A stretch of DNA of 5,569 nucleotides, taken from the NCBI GenBank assembly GCA_964469555.1, contig CAYYAQ010000232.1:1-5569 (forward strand), written 5' to 3'. A program made the translations under genes and the position numbers. The notes beneath the pieces are model-generated. The model was given only the letters and a program-made list of their open reading frames with translations, ran no database searches and had not been told where the DNA came from. Source of the DNA: CAYYAQ01 sp964469555. Lineage in GTDB: Bacteria > Planctomycetota > UBA1135 > UBA2386. This document shows positions 1-4,740 of the stretch, piece after piece. The stretch's first letter is position 1. Every line of letters starts with the position of its first letter.

Positions 1-969
1 GATGACCTTCGTGTCCGTCGTGATCTCCGGCGCGATCTTCAGCCCTTCGCGGTCGCGCAATTCGATGAAGTTGTCGACGTCGCCGTTGAGCACCGCGCAC
101 ACGTAGGGGCCATCGCGGCCTTCTTCATCGTGATTCACGGGGTGTGCGTTTGGTTGGCTGACGATCCCGACGCTGGCCCAGCGAGTGTGACCCAGCACGA
201 CGGCTTCTGCATCCGCGCCACTGAGTGCGCGCCGAAGCAATGCGTCATCGCGGATCGCCGCGCGCAACGCTCGGGTGTTGTCGCCGAGCTCGCCGATCTC
301 CGCGGCGGTCTTGTACACGAAGCACAGGTGCCCTTCGGGAGTCCGCACCGCGCGGCTCGTGAAGAGCCGGTCGGTCTTTCGCGGCTCGATCAACTCGCGC
401 AATTCCTGAGAGGAGAGGTCCAGGCCGTGCGCCGAGACCAATACGTGAAGACCGGCCGAATCACGACCGCGGACCTCAAGGCGATCCAGCGCGGACAGCG
501 CCTGCGCGATCGACATGAAACCTTCGATCGAGCGGTCTGACAGCCCTTCACCGCCGAGATCTGCGATCGCTCGCGACGTGCCGACGCAATCGCGACTCAC
601 GGCCCATGCGGAGTCCTTCACGCGCACGAGCGCGGCGTTGAGGGACTCGAGGTCGTGTGGAGACAGGCCGAGCCCGTCATCGATGTGGCGTTCGAGATTC
701 CTGATGGATTCGGTCAACCCCGACAAGCGCGCGACAGTCGTGTCGGCGAGGTCTGGCTCGCGGTAGAGGCACGTCGCCCCCGCGCTGCCCGAGAGGAGGG
801 TGTTCGCTTCGTCAAGCGCTGTCGCCGCTTCGTTGACCGACGCTACGAGCGCGTCATTGTCGAGGTCGGAGACGTGAGTCGCCGCTCGCGCAAGGCACGA
901 TTCGATCTGCTCTCGGGATGGTGGCTGTCGGCGTCGGCGACGTCGCAGCACAGCGATGATGCCGCACAT
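1..969 (-). CDS. GlmS-like class II glutamine amidotransferase, N-terminal part (3' end outside window)
   Basis: The first 323 codons of a class II (Ntn-hydrolase) glutamine amidotransferase are present; the frame is still open at base 1. The protein begins MCGIIAVL, so Cys2 becomes the N-terminal nucleophile after Met removal. The GlmS-type signatures follow in order: RGRDSAG (167-173), GHTRWASVG (260-268), NAHP (274-277), the oxyanion-hole NGDVDN (295-300) and TTDTKVI (317-323), whose Asp matches the conserved TDTEVI Asp of GlmS. In this family the domain releases ammonia from glutamine for a sugar-phosphate acceptor, usually via C-terminal SIS domains, which would lie beyond the window. 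It differs from ordinary GlmS in having about 165 residues between Cys2 and RGxDSAG instead of about 25. That fits the large GlmS-like SIS proteins better than housekeeping glmS, so no symbol is given. The start lies 15 bases after the HEAT-like gene and has no clear Shine-Dalgarno. The product should be cytoplasmic. The fold is certain; the acceptor is unknown. Confidence 0.9.
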   Translation of the reverse strand, partial: MCGIIAVLRRRRRRQPPSREQIESCLARAATHVSDLDNDALVASVNEAATALDEANTLLSGSAGATCLYREPDLADTTVARLSGLTESIRNLERHIDDGLGLSPHDLESLNAALVRVKDSAWAVSRDCVGTSRAIADLGGEGLSDRSIEGFMSIAQALSALDRLEVRGRDSAGLHVLVSAHGLDLSSQELRELIEPRKTDRLFTSRAVRTPEGHLCFVYKTAAEIGELGDNTRALRAAIRDDALLRRALSGADAEAVVLGHTRWASVGIVSQPNAHPVNHDEEGRDGPYVCAVLNGDVDNFIELRDREGLKIAPEITTDTKVI

Positions 970-984
970 TGGAAATCAGGGAAT

Positions 985-2142
985 CTAACGAACGGTGAAC
1001 TGAGGAAGTCTCGATCGGATCTGTTTTGCTAGATCTTGTCTACCGTTCTTTTCGATCGCTTTCGCCAGTGCCAAGAGCCAATCGGTACTGTTCTTCGGCA
1101 TCGCCCCGGTCGAGAACTTCTCGTCTACTGTGGGATTCTCGCACATGACGCGGAGGTAGTCACAGATCACCTTGCCACGCACTCCCTTTCCCTTACCCGG
1201 GGCGTTGTTCCACAGTTTCGCCCAGGTATCGTCGGAGAGTTCGACTTTGTTCCGCGCCTCGAGTCCAAAGACGATCCGGCGGTCTGTTGTGAAGCGAACG
1301 AATAGGTCGCCGTTGCGGCAGGAACGAATCGCTGCTCCGCCCCGGTAGATCGCTTCGTCGCGAAACGCCTGAACCGGGTCCACCCAGCGCTCGCCGAGGC
1401 GCTTTCTTGCGAACGCTTCGAAGCGCGCGATCGCCTCGTGGTTCTTCTTGGCCGGCTCGCCGATGAGGAACCCCATGGTCTCACTTGCGACCTTCCGGAG
1501 CGTCTTGAACGCTGTGTGTGCCCCGACCTTGCCCCACGCGTAGTCGAGGAAGCCTGCCTCCTGGCGCAGAGCCTCGACGAGCGTCGGCAGCCCGCGGTCG
1601 TCCTTCTCCTCGATCAGGCAGATCGCGACACGAAGTCGGACGCGAGGGTCGACGTCTTTCAGCAACGCGAGCACTCGATCCCGTTCGACGCCGAGCAGGC
1701 ACAGCCCCCGACCGGCCTGGATTCTCGTCAGGTAGGCCGCGTCGGTCAGACGCGAGATGAACAGCTTCTGGTAGTGCTTGAGACGGCGGTTTGCGAGGGC
1801 TTGAAGCGCCTGGGACCGCCAGTAGAAACTCCGGTCGCGCGTCCATTCCTCCAGGAGCGCGAGGGTCGCCGGGCCCGAGCTGTTGACCCGTCCGTACGCC
1901 GTGACGAAGTCCAGACTGATGGCAGTGCGCCCGTTTTTCTTCTCGAACGCACGCACGACGGCGATCGCCGCGTCGCCGGCCGCGGCGACCTTTCGCGACG
2001 CCGCGCGGCGCAGCATCACGCGGCGGTGTTTGTGCGCCTTCTCGACGGTGGACTTCCAATCGGTGGCTTTCGCTGACGTCTCTTGTGAGGGAGCGACGAA
2101 CGCGAACAGGCCGACGACGAGGACGAGTTGAATGCGGACCAT
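985..2142 (-). CDS. exported HEAT-like repeat protein, 385 aa
   Basis: The family is not recognised beyond its architecture. The N-terminus (MVRIQLVLVVGLFAFVAPSQ) is a short signal peptide with cleavage likely near residues 20-25. There is no Cys lipobox, so the product is probably periplasmic or secreted. Residues about 35-220 form helical pairs of HEAT/armadillo character: EEW...SFYWRSQALQALANRR (98-120), TRIQAGRGLCLLG (139-151), and DVDPRVRLRVAICLIEEKDD (163-182) followed by GLPTLVEALR. The last motif has the classic D-P-x-V-R-x-x-x-A HEAT look. Residues about 250-385 differ: a basic, strand-rich stretch (NGDLFVRFTTDRRIVFGLEA, 277-296), a GKGKG segment (316-320) and a helical tail. I assign no function to that region. 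Such scaffolds usually bind proteins. The ATG is 6 bases after the stop of the DUF3299-like gene, which supports one transcript, and the amidotransferase follows 15 bases downstream. The reading frame is secure; the role is unknown. Confidence 0.65.
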   Translation of the reverse strand: MVRIQLVLVVGLFAFVAPSQETSAKATDWKSTVEKAHKHRRVMLRRAASRKVAAAGDAAIAVVRAFEKKNGRTAISLDFVTAYGRVNSSGPATLALLEEWTRDRSFYWRSQALQALANRRLKHYQKLFISRLTDAAYLTRIQAGRGLCLLGVERDRVLALLKDVDPRVRLRVAICLIEEKDDRGLPTLVEALRQEAGFLDYAWGKVGAHTAFKTLRKVASETMGFLIGEPAKKNHEAIARFEAFARKRLGERWVDPVQAFRDEAIYRGGAAIRSCRNGDLFVRFTTDRRIVFGLEARNKVELSDDTWAKLWNNAPGKGKGVRGKVICDYLRVMCENPTVDEKFSTGAMPKNSTDWLLALAKAIEKNGRQDLAKQIRSRLPQFTVR

Positions 2143-2148
2143 CCGCGG

Positions 2149-2559
2149 CTACTTCACCGAGTCGACGGCCATGGTGTAGAGCGAGACGACGACGCCTTCT
2201 TCCTTCTCTTCCTCTACGTAGATCGTTCCCGTGACCGAGGCGGTGCCGGGCTTGATATTGACCGTCTTGCCCTCGGGCATGGCGCAGAAGATCATCTCGT
2301 TGAGCTTCGGCGTGCCTTCGCACCCACAGGCGTCGTTGACGAGGATGAAGTACTCGACGTCGCCCTCGGTACCGTCTTCGGTCGCCATGAAACCGCCGAC
2401 GGTCACGAGCTTCTCGTGATGCTTCGTCACCGACTTGGGCAGATCCTTGCCCTCTTCGTAGTCGAAGTTCGAGAGTTCCGCGAAGTTGATCTCCTCGGGA
2501 TCGTCGACAGGCGAACCAAGGAGAAACACCGCGAGCAGGGAATGAAGTGCGATCTTCAT
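2149..2559 (-). CDS. small exported DUF3299-like protein, 136 aa
   Basis: This is a 136-residue protein with a short signal peptide (MKIALHSLLAVFLLGSPV, cleavage likely near residues 16-18). The mature part resembles DUF3299-type small exported beta proteins. It has a core LSNFDYEEGKDLP (29-41), then KLVTVGGFMATEDG (50-63), the strand VEYFILVNDACGCEGTPKLNE (68-88), a third cysteine at 92 (IFCAMPEG), and a closing strand VTGTIYVEEEKEEGVVVSLYTM. The layout 'strand, G-F-M, F-I-L-V, C-x-C, V-x-G-x-x-x-V' matches what I recall of DUF3299, whose function is not established. The CGC at 78-80 plus Cys92 could bind a metal or form a disulfide, but that is inference. The mature protein is acidic (many Glu/Asp). 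It lies between the toroid gene (54 bases upstream) and the HEAT-like gene (6 bases downstream). No Shine-Dalgarno precedes the ATG. The gene is certain; the family name is moderately supported. Confidence 0.6.
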   Translation of the reverse strand: MKIALHSLLAVFLLGSPVDDPEEINFAELSNFDYEEGKDLPKSVTKHHEKLVTVGGFMATEDGTEGDVEYFILVNDACGCEGTPKLNEMIFCAMPEGKTVNIKPGTASVTGTIYVEEEKEEGVVVSLYTMAVDSVK

Positions 2560-2613
2560 GACTAGCCCGGGAGTTTAGCACCACGCGTAGGGCCGGGTCG
2601 AGCCCTTCAGTTC

Positions 2614-3801
2614 TCAGCGCTTCACCAACCGCGTATAACGAAATACTGCCTCGAGCGTCAGTGCGCACATCGCGGTAGCGTAGACCCTGCCCCCGGCGAC
2701 GCTCCAAACACTGACAGGGTCCCAGGAGCCCGTGAAGTTGCCGTCCCTGCGCTGGTGCGAGAGGACCGGGGGCGTGATTGCCTTGTGCCATTTCTTCCAG
2801 TGCTCGCCGCCCATCTGGTACATCGCGTAGGAGCCGTAGTACCAGTAGTAGAAGTCGATGCTCCCGTCGTCGGCCCACTTCGGTGGTCGTTCGAGCATCG
2901 TGTTCGCCGCGAGGGTCATCACCTTCTTCTGCCTGGGATCCTGTCCAAGCATGAAGCGCGAAAAGAGTGCTGCGCCGGTGAGCGCGTCCCCCTTGTTCAC
3001 GGGGAAGGCAGTGCGGTGGTTGCCGACACGTCGCGCCGACGGTTCGCCTCTCTTCGTGTACCCACAGTGGCCGGTCTTCGGGTCCGTCCACATGTCGAGC
3101 ATCGCTGCGCCGTTCTTGAACGCCGTTTTGTTCACGTCCAGGCCGAAGTCCTGGGCGGACTTGTAAGCCATCAGGCACCAGCTCGACACGGAGACGTCGT
3201 TGTCGTTGTCTCGCGGCATGTAGCGCCAGAGCCCGAAAGGGTTGCGGTGGGATTCGAGGTAGTCGATGCCCTTCTGCGCGTTCTTCTTCAGCATCTTGTA
3301 CTTCGAAAGTCCGTACGCTTCGCACATCGCGATCGTGGCGATCGCATGGCCGTAGACGAAATCGTGCGTGGCTTTCGTTCCGAATAGACCGTTTTGACCC
3401 TGCTGGTCGCGGAGCCACTTCACGCTTTTCTTGACGACGTCTTTGTAGGGGCCGGCACGCATCGTGTTGCCGTTGCCCAGGAACGTGAGCAGCGCGAGGC
3501 CCGTGACCCCGACGTCGTACGCTGCCCCGCCCTTGCCGTCCGTCGGCTTGCGACCCTTGTCATGCTTCATGAACCCGTCGGTGTCCCACTTGCCGTCCTC
3601 GTCCTGGTGCTTGGCGAGCCACCCGAGCGCCAGGCCGACCGCGACCTTGGAGGAGACCTCGTCTCTCAGCGGCGGTCGCCGTCGGTCGCCGACAGCGGTG
3701 TTGGACCGCGTCGGTTTCTTTTCCTGTGGCGGGGACGTCTTCTCCTGGGCCGGACCCAGGGACACGAGTGCTGCGAGAGCGAGAACGGACAGGTGGAGCA
3801 T
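2614..3801 (-). CDS. exported prenyltransferase/squalene-oxidase-type repeat protein, 395 aa
   Basis: The start chosen is the ATG at 3801, 5 bases after AAGGAGG and followed directly by a signal peptide (MLHLSVLALAALVSLGPAQ). The same frame is open upstream to 3921, but that 40-codon extension would bury both signals. The mature protein has a Pro/Lys/Arg-rich linker (about 20-45), then repeated alpha/alpha-toroid units: WLAKHQDEDGKWD (61-73), YDVGVTGLALLTFLGNGN (95-112), WLRDQQGQNGLFG (129-141), YGHAIATIAMCEAYGLS (150-166), YLESHRNPFGLWRY (181-194), NDVSVSSWCLMAYKSA (201-216), FYYWYYGSYAMYQMGG (317-332) and GSWDP (358-362). These are the QW-like motifs of the prenyltransferase/terpene-cyclase superfamily. 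Members with this architecture are, as I recall, common in Planctomycetota and have no known activity. The DxDD acid motif of squalene-hopene cyclases is absent (DNDND at 198-202 is only a partial echo) and the product is exported, so a cyclase annotation would be unsafe. It is the first gene of the four-gene minus-strand group. Confidence 0.85.
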   Translation of the reverse strand: MLHLSVLALAALVSLGPAQEKTSPPQEKKPTRSNTAVGDRRRPPLRDEVSSKVAVGLALGWLAKHQDEDGKWDTDGFMKHDKGRKPTDGKGGAAYDVGVTGLALLTFLGNGNTMRAGPYKDVVKKSVKWLRDQQGQNGLFGTKATHDFVYGHAIATIAMCEAYGLSKYKMLKKNAQKGIDYLESHRNPFGLWRYMPRDNDNDVSVSSWCLMAYKSAQDFGLDVNKTAFKNGAAMLDMWTDPKTGHCGYTKRGEPSARRVGNHRTAFPVNKGDALTGAALFSRFMLGQDPRQKKVMTLAANTMLERPPKWADDGSIDFYYWYYGSYAMYQMGGEHWKKWHKAITPPVLSHQRRDGNFTGSWDPVSVWSVAGGRVYATAMCALTLEAVFRYTRLVKR

Positions 3802-3806
3802 CGAAG

Positions 3807-3813
3807 CCTCCTT
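3807..3813 (-). promoter_or_regulatory. strong Shine-Dalgarno for the toroid repeat gene
   Basis: On the minus strand this reads AAGGAGG, a 7-base match to the anti-Shine-Dalgarno sequence, followed by a 5-base spacer (CTTCG) and the ATG at 3801. It decides the start of the 395-residue repeat protein. It is also the only strong ribosome binding site in the window: the other minus-strand genes have nothing comparable before their start codons. Confidence 0.85.
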
Positions 3814-3917
3814 CTTGGCAAAATCGGTTCGGTAGGCGTGGATCCCGGTGGTGGATGGGTAGGCACCTCGACCCGGGCTTGGGGGTCGGTTGGCACAACG
3901 GGCGCCGACGTCGGGGT

Positions 3918-4151
3918 TCATTCCGATCCCGATGAAATCTGTTTGTCGTCCTCTTCGATGGCGATGACCTCGACCGGGCAGTTCGCGGCCGCGAGGAGAA
4001 TGTCTGCTTTCTTGGACGCAAAGTGGGTCTGGGCGCCGGACAGGATCACGCAGTCCTCGCCGTCGGGGACGTCGAAGACATCGGCCGCGATGTCCATACA
4101 GAGGCTGCAGGAGATGCAGCCTTCCTCGATCAAGACCTTCTGGATAGTCAT
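3918..4151 (-). CDS. single-cluster [4Fe-4S] ferredoxin, 77 aa
   Basis: This is a small acidic electron-transfer protein. It contains C12-I-S-C15-S-L-C18 and then, 40 residues later, C58-P-V-E, the C-x2-C-x2-C...C-P pattern of monocluster bacterial ferredoxins (Fer4_13 / COG1141 type). Because the second position is Cys rather than Asp or another residue, a [4Fe-4S] rather than [3Fe-4S] cluster is expected. Family hallmarks around the cluster are present: MDIAADVFDVPDGE after the third Cys and ILLAAANCPVEVIAIEED at the end. Cys34 is extra and probably not a ligand. The start chosen is MTIQKVLIEEG at 4151; the frame stays open to an ATG at 4226, but that would add 25 Pro/Arg-rich residues with no family counterpart. 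No Shine-Dalgarno precedes it. It should act in the cytoplasm as donor to a redox enzyme that cannot be identified here. The crotonase and dehydrogenase genes diverge from it, and whether they are functionally linked is unknown. Confidence 0.9.
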   Translation of the reverse strand: MTIQKVLIEEGCISCSLCMDIAADVFDVPDGEDCVILSGAQTHFASKKADILLAAANCPVEVIAIEEDDKQISSGSE

Positions 4152-4416
4152 CGGGGTGGGGAAGTTAGGCGGAGCCCCGTGGCTTTCAAGCCAGACGCGG
4201 CGAGTGTGCAGCAAACCCCGCACCAAGTCGTGGCGGGCACCGCATTTCGCTTCGGCGTCCTACTCCTCTCCGAACTTCGGGTGGACCAGAAACAACCCGT
4301 TGGGGGAGGCGTCGAAGAAGGTGTTGGCTTGCTGCAGACCACGCATCTTCCTGTGGGGCAGATTCCGACCGACCCGCTACCATTCCGCCCCCTCATTCCC
4401 TCGAAACGACCCATCG
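4152..4416. other. divergent intergenic region between ferredoxin and crotonase-remnant genes
   Basis: This 265-base stretch separates the minus-strand ferredoxin start from the plus-strand crotonase start, so promoters for both directions are expected in it. I could not assign convincing -35/-10 boxes; TACCAT near 4377 is at best a weak -10 candidate for the plus-strand genes. Two small inverted repeats are visible: TGGCT/AGCCA around 4180-4193 with a 4-base loop, and CCCGC/GCGGG at 4217-4237. Neither is followed by a T-run, and no tRNA T-arm sequence is present. Short open frames across it look like chance reading frames in GC-rich DNA. Confidence 0.6.
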
Positions 4417-4734
4417 ATGTCCGACGATCGTAAGCCGCTGGTGCACTACCGGCAGGATGGCCGCGTCGCGGTGTTCACTCTGAACGCCCCGCCGGCCAAC
4501 ACCTACAGCCACGAGATGATGCTCGAACTCGCGATGGCCGCGGATCTCCGCATCGCGCGGAAGGACTGCGGGAAATCCGGCCTGCCCGAGGTGGCGCTCG
4601 GCGTGATGCCAGGGACCGGGGGGACCCAGCGACTCGAGCGCGAGCTGCAGGCGAAGTTGTTCGGGAGCGAGGACGCCCAGGAGGGCATTCGCTCCTACAA
4701 CGACAAGCGCAAGGCCGAGTTCGAAGGGAGCTGA
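4417..4734 (+). CDS. internally deleted enoyl-CoA hydratase/isomerase (crotonase), 105 aa, probable pseudogene with intact frame
   Basis: Three blocks of a crotonase are joined in one open frame. Block 1 (1-38) is the family N-terminus, GRVAVFTLNAPPANTYSHEMMLEL. Block 2 (39-73) is AMAADLRIARKDCGKSGLPE plus VALGVMPGTGGTQRL, normally found near the middle of the protein. Block 3 (74-105) is ERELQAKLFGSEDAQEGIRS and a Lys/Glu-rich tail, the normal C-terminus. Full-length relatives have about 260 residues, so roughly 155 are missing in two pieces, both in frame. Lost are the CAGAD/GGG loops forming the CoA oxyanion hole and the second catalytic Glu (Glu164 in rat mitochondrial hydratase). The first catalytic Glu survives as E58 in LPEV. 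Hydratase activity is therefore not expected. The start ATG has no Shine-Dalgarno. The stop is 6 bases before the dehydrogenase GTG, so the pair is probably cotranscribed. It could be a decaying gene, a miniaturised protein or an assembly collapse; the homology itself is secure. Confidence 0.8.
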   Translation: MSDDRKPLVHYRQDGRVAVFTLNAPPANTYSHEMMLELAMAADLRIARKDCGKSGLPEVALGVMPGTGGTQRLERELQAKLFGSEDAQEGIRSYNDKRKAEFEGS

Positions 4735-4740
4735 ACGATC

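Noticed and set aside
130..1032. Plus-strand open frames opposite the amidotransferase
   Set aside because: The minus strand here gives an unbroken translation with every class II amidotransferase motif in order; the plus-strand frames are short, overlapping and Arg-rich.
2586..2605. AGGGC/GCCCT hairpin between the toroid and DUF3299-like genes as a terminator
   Set aside because: The stem is 5 base pairs with no T-run, inside a 54-base gap of an apparent operon; it is probably a chance repeat in GC-rich DNA.
1481..3418. A 645-codon minus-strand open frame running across three genes
   Set aside because: It is out of frame with the toroid, DUF3299-like and HEAT-like genes, which have signal peptides, family motifs and operon spacing. 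Its translation is a low-complexity Arg/Ala/Gly-rich sequence typical of a shadow frame in GC-rich DNA.
2614..3801. Squalene-hopene cyclase (hopanoid biosynthesis)
   Set aside because: The protein is about 395 residues against more than 600 for such cyclases, has a signal peptide, and lacks the DxDD catalytic motif.
3869..3888. Inverted repeat CGACCC/GGGTCG with an 8-base loop downstream of the ferredoxin gene as a terminator
   Set aside because: The stem is only 6 base pairs and no T-run follows on the minus strand, so intrinsic termination is not supported.
4170..4245. Possible tRNA in the divergent intergenic region
   Set aside because: There is a small hairpin, but no T-arm GTTCRANNC sequence, no D-arm pattern and no matching acceptor stem.
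3394..4416. Upstream extension of the crotonase frame to give a 446-residue protein
   Set aside because: The extension is antisense to the toroid and ferredoxin genes and has no family resemblance; crotonase similarity begins just after the ATG at 4417.
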